Below are positions 8,128 to 15,477 of a stretch of 64,000 bases of DNA, piece by piece. The stretch lies in contig NZ_CP046121.1 in NCBI RefSeq assembly GCF_009707485.1, positions 3,410,001-3,474,000 on the forward strand, written 5' to 3'. The notes beneath the pieces were generated by a model. That model was not told the DNA's origin and made no database searches. It was given only the letters and a program-made list of their open reading frames with translations. The translations under genes were made by a program, and so were the position numbers. Position 1 is the stretch's first letter; every line of letters begins with the position of its first letter. The DNA is from Nostocoides sp. HKS02 (GTDB taxonomy: Bacteria > Actinomycetota > Actinomycetes > Actinomycetales > Dermatophilaceae).

Positions 8128-8727
8128 TCAGGAAGTCGCGGCAGGCGCCGGTCTCAGGCGCCTCCGCTCGATGATGCTCGTACCTGTCACGACGCTCATG
8201 GGTGGCACGTCCGTTGCGACGACGGCACCCGCCCCGACGACCGAACCACGACCGATGGTGACTCCGGGCGTGACGGTGGCCCCGGCGCCGATCCAGACGT
8301 CCTCCTCGATGGCGATCGGGGCGTGCGTGATGAAGTCGTACCGCTCATCGAGCTCGACGGGATGGCCAGCGGTGCTCAGCGTCACCCGGGGACCGATGAG
8401 CACCCGATCACCGATGGAGATGCCGCCCAGGTCGAGGAAGAAGCATCCCTGGTTGATGAACACGCGCTCTCCGAACGAAGCGCCGAGGCCGTAGTCGCAG
8501 TAGAACGGCGGGAGGATCGACAGTGACTCGGGCACGGGGCCACCGAAGATCTCGGCGAGCAACGTCCTGCGCTCGTCGAGGTCGTCGAACGCCAGCAGGT
8601 TGAGGCGAGAGGTCAGGCTCATCACGAGCTGCACACGCTCGGCGAAGGCTCGTGACTCAGCCGTTCGGGTCTGTAGTCGTTGCTCGTTGCGCACGAGGTC
8701 GATGCTGGCACGGCTAGGGTCGAACAC
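8128..8727 (-). CDS. Maltose/galactoside-type O-acetyltransferase (hexapeptide repeat)
   Basis: About 199 residues with a left-handed parallel beta-helix signature: FINQGCFFLDLGGISIGDRVLIGPRVTLSTAGHPV followed by hexapeptide turns IEEDVWIGAGATVTPGVTIGRGSVVGAGAVV. The catalytic histidine is in TAGHPV. Members acetylate sugars using acetyl-CoA; the in vivo substrate is usually unclear. Sequence before residue 15 is unusual for the family, so the start is uncertain. GTG 8727 would abut the divergent methyltransferase start at 8728, and a GTG 24 bases further in is an alternative. Confidence 0.75.
   Translation of the reverse strand: MFDPSRASIDLVRNEQRLQTRTAESRAFAERVQLVMSLTSRLNLLAFDDLDERRTLLAEIFGGPVPESLSILPPFYCDYGLGASFGERVFINQGCFFLDLGGISIGDRVLIGPRVTLSTAGHPVELDERYDFITHAPIAIEEDVWIGAGATVTPGVTIGRGSVVGAGAVVATDVPPMSVVTGTSIIERRRLRPAPAATS
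8715..8720 (+). promoter_or_regulatory. -10 element for leaderless methyltransferase transcript
   Basis: TAGGGT ends seven bases before ATG 8728, inside the 5' end of the divergent acetyltransferase gene. This explains how two genes can start back to back without a separate leader. Confidence 0.5.
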
Positions 8728-9351
8728 ATGCACGAACACCAGGGGTTCGATGACGCGGCCGCGACGTGGGACGACGACCCGGGCCATGAGGAGCGGCAGG
8801 TCGCGGTGGCCCGGGCCATCGAGGAGGCCGTGACGCTGACCCCTCGGATGAGTGCACTCGACGTGGGTGGTGGCACGGGTCGGCTGAGCATCCTGCTCTC
8901 CAGACGGGTCGGTTCCGTTGTCGTGACAGACCCGTCCGCGGGGATGGTGCAGGTAGCCCGGGAGCGGATCCAGGCGGCCGGGCTCAGTGACCGACTGCGC
9001 GCCGTCCAGGTCGACCTCACGGCAGACCCGCTGGAGGGCACCTACGACGTGGTGTGGAGCTCCATGGCGTTGCACCACGTCCACGACCTCGACGCACTAC
9101 TGCGGTCCCTGGCGGGACTCCTGGTCGAGGGCGGTCGACTGGCCATCGCCGACCTCGACGAGGATCGCGACGGTGCCTTCCACGCCGACAAGGCGGACTT
9201 CGACGGACACGACGGGTTCGACAGGCACCGTCTCGCCGAGCAGTTGGCCCAGGCCGGATTCGGCGCGGTCAGGTTCGTTGAGGCCACGACCATCCGCAAG
9301 GGCGACCGCGAGTTCGGCGTGTTCCTGTGCACGGCGACCAAGGGCGCCTGA
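8728..9351 (+). CDS. Class I SAM-dependent methyltransferase
   Basis: A 207-residue protein with the glycine-rich SAM motif MSALDVGGGTGRLSILL near residues 40-55, motif II VVTDPS with downstream acidic residues, and the WSSMALHHVHD segment near 110 typical of ubiE/SAM-methyltransferase-11-type enzymes. The substrate is not predictable. The last 60 residues include the HDGFDRHRLAEQLAQAGF motif common in small-molecule methyltransferases. The ATG at 8728 has no Shine-Dalgarno. Confidence 0.8.
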   Translation: MHEHQGFDDAAATWDDDPGHEERQVAVARAIEEAVTLTPRMSALDVGGGTGRLSILLSRRVGSVVVTDPSAGMVQVARERIQAAGLSDRLRAVQVDLTADPLEGTYDVVWSSMALHHVHDLDALLRSLAGLLVEGGRLAIADLDEDRDGAFHADKADFDGHDGFDRHRLAEQLAQAGFGAVRFVEATTIRKGDREFGVFLCTATKGA

Positions 9352-9376
9352 GCCGAGCCGAGTGACGGCACCTCGG

Positions 9377-9853
9377 TCAGCCCGCGCGGAACCACCGCTT
9401 CTTGGTGGGCGGCGCATCTGCCTTGTCGCGAGGCGGGGTCTCGACGTCCGATGCGGTGCCCTCGAAAGCTTCGGCGGTGCCCTCGAGGGCGATGAGCTGG
9501 AGACTGAGGAAGTAGCCAGACTCTTGGTCTCCGGTGACGGACTCGAGCTCGACGTGACCTGATTCGGCGAGGAAGTGGAACGCGTCCAGGCCCGGGAGGC
9601 GCAGCTCCGAGATCCACACCGCCTCAAGGAAGCTCGACACCTGACGCTCCGACGTGCCAGGGCGGTAGTGGACCAGGGCGACCAGCAGACGCTCGGGGTC
9701 GTCGGTGACCTCCACCTCGACCCCAGTGAACATGACACTGGACGCCAGCCGTTGACGGAGCCTGGACGCGGCAGCGTCGATCAGCGCACCGGAGGCTGGC
9801 GGCAGGCTGGTCGTCACCGCGGTCCTGAGTCGTAAGAATTCCACGCGGTCCAC
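9377..9853 (-). CDS. Hypothetical protein, unrecognised family
   Basis: A soluble protein of about 158 residues from the GTG at 9853. It has an alpha/beta composition with a helical N-terminus (SGALIDAAASRLRQRLASSV) and a C-terminal tail rich in Asp, Pro and Lys. An in-frame extension up to 10003 reads as arginine-rich, low-quality sequence and overlaps the promoter of the response regulator, so it is probably not coding. GTG 9844 is an alternative start. No known domain is evident. Confidence 0.5.
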   Translation of the reverse strand: MDRVEFLRLRTAVTTSLPPASGALIDAAASRLRQRLASSVMFTGVEVEVTDDPERLLVALVHYRPGTSERQVSSFLEAVWISELRLPGLDAFHFLAESGHVELESVTGDQESGYFLSLQLIALEGTAEAFEGTASDVETPPRDKADAPPTKKRWFRAG

Positions 9854-10005
9854 GCTGGTGAGACTGCACGACGACGGTCGAATGAGCAACTGCCTCGCGT
9901 GACTGGCTTCGCGTGCCGCGTCTGGCTGGCTTGGCGTGCCCCGTCTGCCGCGAGCCGGGTCCTCCACGCGTAGGCTGGCGCAACGGCGTCTGAGAGGGAT
10001 CATCG

Positions 10006-10368
10006 ATGAAGGTTCTTGTTGTAGAGGACGACGTGGACATCCAGGATCTTGCTATCCACCTGCTCGGGCGCGCCGGGTACGACGTCGTGGTCGAGGGCGA
10101 CGGTGAGGCCGGCCTGGCTGCCGCGCTGACGCAGCAACCCGACCTCGTGGTCCTGGACTGGATGATGCCGGCGATGACCGGGGTCGAGGTATGCCGGGCC
10201 ATGCGTGCGGACCCTCGGGCGAAGAACATCGCCGTCCTGATGCTGACGTCCAAGGCCCAGGAGGCCGACATCGACCAGGCCTTTACCGCGGGAGCCGATG
10301 ACTACATGGTCAAGCCGTTCCGGGGCAGCGAGCTGGTCAGCCGGGTCAGGTCGCTGACGGCCAGGTAG
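10006..10368 (+). CDS. Single-domain response regulator (CheY-like receiver)
   Basis: A 120-residue stand-alone receiver domain. The acidic pair is D8-D9, the phosphoacceptor is D51 (VVLDWMMP), a switch threonine lies in LMLTSK, and the conserved lysine is in MVKPF. There is no output domain, so it must act by protein contact or phosphotransfer. No histidine kinase gene is adjacent. ATG 10006 follows an AGAGGGA site. Confidence 0.85.
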   Translation: MKVLVVEDDVDIQDLAIHLLGRAGYDVVVEGDGEAGLAAALTQQPDLVVLDWMMPAMTGVEVCRAMRADPRAKNIAVLMLTSKAQEADIDQAFTAGADDYMVKPFRGSELVSRVRSLTAR

Positions 10369-10425
10369 CTGTGAGCGCCAGGTGCACAGCGTCCGCCATT
10401 CGACCTGTCGTGACAGGAGTCCCCC

Positions 10426-10854
10426 GTGCGAGCACAGATCTTCTTCATCACCCTGGCTGTCGATGACCTCGACCGCGCCGTCAGCTTCTACCGCGACGGG
10501 CTGGGCTGGCCGACTGAGGGAGTGGTGGGCAGCGAGTTCCATGACGAGGTCACCGGCGCGGACGGGACCATCGCCTTCGTCACCCTCGAGGATGGCCTGA
10601 AGCTCGGCCTCTACGAGCGAACGAACCTCGCCAAGGACGCCAGCCTGCCCCTTGGCCACCCCAGTTCGGCGCAGTTCAGTCTCGGCATACCGGCCACCTC
10701 TCGAGAAGATGTCGACGCGATGCTCGAGCAAGCGAGCCGCGCGGGCGGGACCCTCACCGCTCCCGCCCACCTTCGGCCCTTCGGCGTCTACTCCGGTTAC
10801 TTCACCGATCCCGACGGACACCTCTTCGAGGTGGCCTGGGACAGCAACGCCTAG
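10426..10854 (+). CDS. VOC (glyoxalase/bleomycin resistance) family protein
   Basis: A 142-residue protein with two beta-alpha-beta-beta-beta halves. The first begins FFITLAVDDLDRAVSFYRDGLGW and the second ends GYFTDPDGHLFEVAW, a typical VOC metal-site glutamate motif. Family members include glyoxalases, dioxygenases and resistance proteins; this one has no specific assignment. GTG 10426 is preceded by AGGAG. Confidence 0.8.
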   Translation: MRAQIFFITLAVDDLDRAVSFYRDGLGWPTEGVVGSEFHDEVTGADGTIAFVTLEDGLKLGLYERTNLAKDASLPLGHPSSAQFSLGIPATSREDVDAMLEQASRAGGTLTAPAHLRPFGVYSGYFTDPDGHLFEVAWDSNA

Positions 10855-10980
10855 CACCAGGAAGGGCTGACGTCGCACGCCGCGGCGCTGGCTGGGGAAT
10901 GCAGGTGGGTTCCCGAACCTGTTGTTCTCGGCACTGGGCTGCCAAGATGCGTTCATGCCAGCTGCTCGCCGAGCTACGTC

Positions 10981-11844
10981 GTGACGACAACGAACACCCT
11001 CCGGCTCGCCGACGCCGACATCGTCTACGACGTCCATGGCGAGCTGCCGTCCCCTGACGGGCGCCCGCCGCTGTTCATGATCGGCCAGCCGATGGACGCC
11101 AGCGGCTTCATGGCCTTGGCCTCCTACTTCCCTGACCGAACGGTCGTTACCTACGACCCCCGTGGGCTGGGTCGCAGCACCCGCCACGACGGTCGCGTCG
11201 ACCACGCCCCCACCGGCCAGGCCGAAGACGTCCACGCGCTGATCCAGTCGCTCGCCGCCGGCCCGGTCGAGATGTTCGCCAGCAGCGGTGGCGCCGTGAC
11301 CGCACTCGCGCTCGTCGCGGCATACCCCGACGACGTCACCACGCTGGTGGCCCACGAACCGCCGCTGATCCACGTGCTCCCCGATGCCGAAGCCATAGAG
11401 CGCGCCCTCGCGGAGGTCCAGGACGCCTACCAGGCGGGCGGGCGGAACGCCGGCATGGCGGCATTCATCACGATGATCTCCTGGCGTGGAGAGTTCACAC
11501 CGGCCTACTTCGACCTGCCGCCCGCCGACCCCGCCGCGTTCGGGATGCCCGGCGACGACGACGGATCCCGCGACGACCCGCTCCTGTCTGACCGCTCCTC
11601 GGCGGTGAGCGGCTACCGACTCGAACTCGAGGCCCTGGCCGCGTCGCCCACCCGCATCGTGGTCGCCGTCGGCGAAGAGTCGCTGGACATCTTCACCGGG
11701 CGGACCTCCCTGGCCGTCGCCGGGCTTCTCGGGCAGGAGCCGACGGTGTTCCCGAGCCACCACGGCGGGTTCGTCGGCGGCGACTCGGGGTATGCCGGCA
11801 AGCCCGAGGAGTTCGCGCGCACGCTCCGTGAGGTCCTCGGCTGA
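10981..11844 (+). CDS. Alpha/beta hydrolase
   Basis: A 287-residue alpha/beta-hydrolase-fold protein. The oxyanion region is FMIGQPMDASGF, followed by TYDPRGLGRS and a nucleophile elbow near residue 100 that reads FASSGGAVTAL (Ser within SSGG rather than the usual GxSxG). The candidate catalytic histidine is in the PSHHGGF motif near 262. The substrate is unknown. A tiny frame (ATG 10955, nine codons) ends with a TGA overlapping the GTG start at 10981 and might couple translation. Confidence 0.8.
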   Translation: MTTTNTLRLADADIVYDVHGELPSPDGRPPLFMIGQPMDASGFMALASYFPDRTVVTYDPRGLGRSTRHDGRVDHAPTGQAEDVHALIQSLAAGPVEMFASSGGAVTALALVAAYPDDVTTLVAHEPPLIHVLPDAEAIERALAEVQDAYQAGGRNAGMAAFITMISWRGEFTPAYFDLPPADPAAFGMPGDDDGSRDDPLLSDRSSAVSGYRLELEALAASPTRIVVAVGEESLDIFTGRTSLAVAGLLGQEPTVFPSHHGGFVGGDSGYAGKPEEFARTLREVLG

Positions 11845-11878
11845 GGTCCCCGCGCGGCCAGCTCACCGCCGCGCTCGC

Positions 11879-12394
11879 CTATCGAGGCGGTAGAGGCGTC
11901 AGGCCGTACCGTTCGACCAGGTCGGGCACCCAGGGCGCGTCCTGGAAGACCAGGCCGTGCTTCTCGGCGAGCTGCGCGAGCTCGTCGGGATCGGGTGGCC
12001 CGTCCGTGAGCTGGTCTGCCAGCCCCCAGAAGAAGTGCTCGAAGCCTGCGGGACTGATGATCTCGACCATCCTCGCCGGGGTGGTGCCCGCGTTCCACAT
12101 CGTGTGCAGCTCGCCGCGCGGTTTGGTGATGTAACCGCCCGCCTCGAGGACGACCTCACGGTCACCGGATCGGAAACCGATCGCACCCTCGGTGACGATG
12201 GAGTACTCGTCCTCCAGCGTGTGCAGATGGGGCGGGACGAGAGCGCCCACCGGAAACGGGTGCTCGACGACGGAGACCAAACCGTTGGTCTGTTCCCCGA
12301 ACAGCTTGAACACCACCCCGATCGAGCCGAGGGACCCTTCGCGCCCCTCGCCGGGCTGGAGCACGGTCAGCGGCGGAGCCTCGAAATCTGGCAC
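11879..12394 (-). CDS. Cupin-domain protein
   Basis: A 171-residue single cupin. Motif 1 is PPHLHTLEDEYSIVTEGAIGF near residues 57-77 and motif 2 is GGYITKPRGELHTMWN near 86-100, supplying the His/Glu metal ligands. The likely role is a small dioxygenase, isomerase or binding protein. GTG 12394 is chosen because AGGAAGAGG precedes it by about seven bases. It is divergent from a TetR regulator at 12485, which shares its control region. Confidence 0.75.
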   Translation of the reverse strand: MPDFEAPPLTVLQPGEGREGSLGSIGVVFKLFGEQTNGLVSVVEHPFPVGALVPPHLHTLEDEYSIVTEGAIGFRSGDREVVLEAGGYITKPRGELHTMWNAGTTPARMVEIISPAGFEHFFWGLADQLTDGPPDPDELAQLAEKHGLVFQDAPWVPDLVERYGLTPLPPR

Positions 12395-12443
12395 GAAACA
12401 CCTCTTCCTCACGGTGAAGCGACGGATATGGAAATACACTGGT

Positions 12444-12510
12444 GTTCATCCAATGTCCTCCCGACCCCAGGCGGTGTCAACGCTTTGACTGAACAATCCC
12501 GTTCATCCAA
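12444..12510. promoter_or_regulatory. Paired GTTCATCCAA repeats in the cupin / tetR control region
   Basis: The 10-base word GTTCATCCAA occurs at 12444-12453 and at 12501-12510. The first copy overlaps the -10 and start site of the cupin promoter (minus strand TTGACA at 12480-12475, then GACATT at 12457-12452, 17-base spacer). The second is part of an inverted repeat, TGAAC and GTTCA, at 12490-12505. These are good candidates for the TetR operator. Confidence 0.45.
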
Positions 12511-13111
12511 AAGTCGCGCGTACCGGATGCGGCAGCGCGCGGAGAGCATGGCGGAGACGCGCCTTCGGATCGTGGAAGCCACCTCGCTGCTCCACGAGAG
12601 CGTCGGGCCGGCGCACACGACGATCTCGGGGATCGCGGAGCGCGCCGGTGTCACGCGGCTGACGGTCTATCGGCACTTTCCGGACGACGAGTCCCTGTTC
12701 GCGGCCTGCTCGGCCCACTGGACTGCTCAGCAGCGTCTTCCCGATCCGGCAGCGTGGGCCGGCGTCGCCGACCCCGAGGAGCGGTTGCGGGTCGGGTTGA
12801 CCGACCTGTACCGCTTCTACCGGGCTGGTGAGCCCATGCTTCGACGGATCTACGGGGACTGGGACTGCCTGCCCGCGACGATCCAGGCCGAGCTCTCACG
12901 GCGGGACGTTGCTCTGCGTGACGTACTTCTCGAGCCGTTTGGCCCCTCACGACCCAAGCGGCTGGTCGCCGTCCTGGGGCACGCCGTGTCGTTCTGGACC
13001 TGGCGATCGCTCTGTATCGACAACGGGCTCACGAACCCCTCCGCGGTGTCTGCGATGACCGCGCTCGCCCACGCCGTCGCCCCAGCGGAACGGAGGTCTC
13101 CACGGCGATGA
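12485..13111 (+). CDS. TetR family transcriptional regulator
   Basis: About 208 residues. The helix-turn-helix lies near residues 22-70 (TRLRIVEATSLLHESVG, then ISGIAERAGVTRLTVYRHFPDDESLF). The C-terminal part resembles the TetR_C groups seen beside resistance or catabolic genes. The start is uncertain: TTG 12485 gives the usual family N-terminus (TEQSRSSKSRAYRMRQRAE) but overlaps the putative operator, and ATG 12527 is the alternative. It is divergent from the cupin gene. Confidence 0.75.
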   Translation: MTEQSRSSKSRAYRMRQRAESMAETRLRIVEATSLLHESVGPAHTTISGIAERAGVTRLTVYRHFPDDESLFAACSAHWTAQQRLPDPAAWAGVADPEERLRVGLTDLYRFYRAGEPMLRRIYGDWDCLPATIQAELSRRDVALRDVLLEPFGPSRPKRLVAVLGHAVSFWTWRSLCIDNGLTNPSAVSAMTALAHAVAPAERRSPRR

Positions 13112-13133
13112 GTCTGGCGGCGCCGATGCTTGC

Positions 13134-13160
13134 TGAATCTATCGAGAATCGATAGATTCA
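13134..13160. promoter_or_regulatory. Perfect 12-base inverted repeat upstream of the DUF2975 / XRE pair
   Basis: Arms TGAATCTATCGA and TCGATAGATTCA are separated by GAA. The element is strikingly A/T-rich for this genome and lies 29 bases before the start of the membrane protein gene. It includes a TAGATT that could serve as a -10. Autoregulation by the XRE protein encoded downstream is the simplest reading. Confidence 0.6.
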
Positions 13161-13188
13161 CATCGTCATTCGATGGAAGGGGGATGCG

Positions 13189-13674
13189 ATGGGGAAGCTG
13201 ACAGTGGGCGCGCTGCGGGCGGTGCTCCTCGGCGTACTCGTCGGGACCGTGCTGGTCCAGGCCTTGATGGTGTGGGCGTTGGTCACCCGCCCGGGGGACG
13301 GGGCGCTCCCGCTGACTCCGCTGCGCGCCGTCACGATCCTGGGCATGGCGGCGGTCCAGGTCGCCGTGGTGTGCGTGTGGCGGCTGGTGACGATGGTGCG
13401 ACGCGGAACCGTCTTCTCGCACGCCGCTTTTCGGTACGTGGACGGCGTGATCGGCGCGATCGTGGCGGCTTCGGGCGTGTGGTTCGCGGTCACCATCCTC
13501 AACGCCCCGGGTCAGCGGGCCGACCCAGGCGTCACCATCATCATGGGCGGAATCGGGGTGGCCATCCTGGGGGTTGCCCTCATCGTGCTGGTGCTGCGGA
13601 TGTTGCTCGCCCAGGCCGTGGCGCGCGACGTCGAGGCGACGCAGCTGCAGGCCGAGCTGGACGAGGTGATCTGA
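13189..13674 (+). CDS. DUF2975 family membrane protein
   Basis: A 161-residue protein with four predicted membrane helices (about residues 8-32, 45-67, 84-105 and 118-142). It carries the RRGTVFSHAAFRYVDG loop after helix 2, a DUF2975 hallmark. Function is unknown. It overlaps the next gene by one base (TGATG), and the pairing with a small XRE regulator is a recurrent arrangement for this family. A strong palindrome sits just upstream. Confidence 0.75.
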   Translation: MGKLTVGALRAVLLGVLVGTVLVQALMVWALVTRPGDGALPLTPLRAVTILGMAAVQVAVVCVWRLVTMVRRGTVFSHAAFRYVDGVIGAIVAASGVWFAVTILNAPGQRADPGVTIIMGGIGVAILGVALIVLVLRMLLAQAVARDVEATQLQAELDEVI

Positions 13675-13928
13675 TGCCGATCGCCGTCGACATCGACGTG
13701 ATGCTGGCCAGGCGGAAGATGTCCGTGGGCGAGCTCGCGGACCGCGTGGGCATCACGCCCGCCAACCTGGCCGTCCTCAAGAATGGGCGTGCCAAGGCGG
13801 TGCGCTTTGCGACGCTTGCTGCCTTGTGCGAGGTGCTCAGGTGCCAGCCGGGCGACCTGCTGCGCTGGGAGGCCGAGGACGCGCAGGCCCATGAGCTGGA
13901 TCGCCGATCACCCGCAGCATCGTCCTGA
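13674..13928 (+). CDS. XRE/Cro-CI family HTH regulator (YozG-like)
   Basis: An 84-residue protein that is almost entirely a Cro/CI-type helix-turn-helix (MLARRKMSVGELADRVGITPANLAVLKNGRA, then FATLAALCEVLRCQPGDLL). It matches the small YozG-type regulators found with DUF2975 proteins. The ATG at 13674 overlaps the stop of the membrane protein gene, so the two are translationally coupled. It is the likely ligand of the palindrome at 13134-13160. Confidence 0.8.
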   Translation: MPIAVDIDVMLARRKMSVGELADRVGITPANLAVLKNGRAKAVRFATLAALCEVLRCQPGDLLRWEAEDAQAHELDRRSPAASS

Positions 13929-14002
13929 CCCTGTCGGGCGATGAGTTTCGCGCTCGCGCAGGGTCTCTCTACCGACCAGACACCAGGTATCCCGGAGGCC
14001 GC

Positions 14003-14566
14003 ATGCGCAAGGTCGTGCTCTACACCCTGCAGTCCCTCGACGGGGCGGTCGACGATCCCGATCGGTTCTTCGCCCAGAGCCAGGAGCGGGCCGAGGTCCC
14101 CGAGTTCGACTCCGCGATGCTGGACAACGAACAGAGGATCATCGCCGCGCAGGACACGGTGCTGCTCGGCCGCTCCATGTACGACCAGTGGTCGCGGTTC
14201 TGGCCGACCGCGGACTACGAGCCGTTTGCCAGCTTCATCAACGGCGTCAAGAAGTACGTGGTGACGTCCTCGCCGTTGTCGAGCACGTGGCGCAACGCAG
14301 AGGCAGTCCATGCGCCAGTGGAGGACTGGGTGCGCGACCTGAAGGCCACGCCCGGGGGTGACATCGGTGTCCACGGCAGCATCCAGCTGGCGCAATCGCT
14401 GCTCGCGGCGGGACTTGTGGACGAGCTGCAGCTCGTGGTGGGCCCGACGGTCGGATTCACGGGACGGAGGCTGTTCAGCAGCACCGACGACATCCGCCGC
14501 CTTGACCTCATCAGCGCACGGCCGACCCCCAGCGGCGCGGTGCTGCTGACCTACCGTATGCCGTGA
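14003..14566 (+). CDS. Dihydrofolate reductase family protein (RibD C-terminal-like)
   Basis: A 187-residue protein of the RibD C-terminal/DHFR-like reductase superfamily: QSLDGAVDDPD at the start, VLLGRSMYDQWSRFWP near 53, GDIGVHGSIQLAQSLLAAGLVDELQLVVGPTV near 117, and a GxxLF element. It should bind NADPH, but substrates of these stand-alone members are not known. ATG 14003 follows GGAGG. The product belongs to a different subgroup from the one encoded at 20451. Confidence 0.75.
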   Translation: MRKVVLYTLQSLDGAVDDPDRFFAQSQERAEVPEFDSAMLDNEQRIIAAQDTVLLGRSMYDQWSRFWPTADYEPFASFINGVKKYVVTSSPLSSTWRNAEAVHAPVEDWVRDLKATPGGDIGVHGSIQLAQSLLAAGLVDELQLVVGPTVGFTGRRLFSSTDDIRRLDLISARPTPSGAVLLTYRMP

Positions 14567-14673
14567 GCGTCGCGCTCGGGCTTTCGCGTCCACCTCGGTC
14601 GCGCTTTACTCGTGGGTACGCCGGGCTTGTGGTCGGCGCGGTACTCCGGCGCGTGATGGAAGGGGGGACGGTC

Positions 14674-15432
14674 GTGCAGGGTGACCACTACGGCAAGGCC
14701 AGGTTGAGCGTTCGTGAGGTCGCGGGGATGGTGGACCTCCTGGTCTTGGATCCGAGCGGGTCAGCGCAGGACGTTGCCGACGCGTGCGGCACCGCCGCCC
14801 GCGCACATCTGGCGACCGTGTACTGCCTTGGCCACAGGGTGAAGGCCGCCGCGGATCAGCTCGCCGGGTCGGGCGTCGGCGTCGGCACGGTCGTTCCTGG
14901 GTCCGATGCAACCGGTGACCTCTCGCTCACGATGTCAAAGGCCAAGCAGTCCTTGGATGCTGGCGCGACCGAGATCGCCGTGATCGTCGCGAACCGGTGG
15001 TGGCGTGAGCACGGTGACGCGGTGCTGGCCCGGGAGGTCCGCTCGCTCGCAGGGCTCGCGGCCGACCACGACGCGGCGCTCAAGGTCGTCTTCCTGACGG
15101 GCGGACTCGACGAGGCCGAACTGGTCCGGGGATGCCGGCTGGCGGAGGAGGCCGGCGCGCGGATCCTGCAAGGTGGGTCGTGGTTCACCTCGGACCGGTC
15201 CACCTTGGCGGAACTCCACGTGATGCGGGCGGCGGTCAGTGCCGCGGTCGTCGTCAAGGGTGCCGGCTACATCAAGTCGCTCGACCTCCTGCTGCTCGGC
15301 TACGCGCACGGGCTCGGTCGGTTCAATGTGCAGCGGGTCGACGAGCTGCTGGCCGATGCGATGCATCGCAGCGAGGGTGGCGACCTGCTCGTCCCACCGA
15401 TGAACGACCTGCACCCGCAGATTCCCCTCTGA
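14674..15432 (+). CDS. DeoC/aldolase-fold protein lacking key catalytic residues
   Basis: A 252-residue TIM-barrel protein with DeoC-like blocks: ATVYCLGHRVKAAADQL, GTVVPGSDATGDLSLTMSKAKQSLDAGATEIAV, LKVVFLTGGLDEAELVRGC and VVVKGAGYIKSLDLLLL. By eye alignment to E. coli DeoC, the Schiff-base lysine of FIKTSTG is replaced (ILQGGSW) and the EID aspartate is replaced (EIAV), while the second lysine (VVVKGAG) remains. Deoxyribose-phosphate aldolase activity is therefore doubtful. GTG 14674 is chosen because AAGGGGGG lies 6 bases upstream; a longer frame overlaps the previous gene. Confidence 0.6.
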   Translation: MQGDHYGKARLSVREVAGMVDLLVLDPSGSAQDVADACGTAARAHLATVYCLGHRVKAAADQLAGSGVGVGTVVPGSDATGDLSLTMSKAKQSLDAGATEIAVIVANRWWREHGDAVLAREVRSLAGLAADHDAALKVVFLTGGLDEAELVRGCRLAEEAGARILQGGSWFTSDRSTLAELHVMRAAVSAAVVVKGAGYIKSLDLLLLGYAHGLGRFNVQRVDELLADAMHRSEGGDLLVPPMNDLHPQIPL

Positions 15433-15477
15433 CGGCGTATCCGCGCGGGGGCCAGGCCTTTCCGTCGAGACGAGGTG

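Noticed and set aside
8743..9084. Upstream extension of the acetyltransferase frame on the minus strand
   Set aside because: It lies opposite the clear methyltransferase gene and has poor composition, so it is a shadow.
10955..10984. Nine-codon upstream frame overlapping the hydrolase start
   Set aside because: It has no ribosome binding site and could be chance; it is mentioned only in the gene entry.
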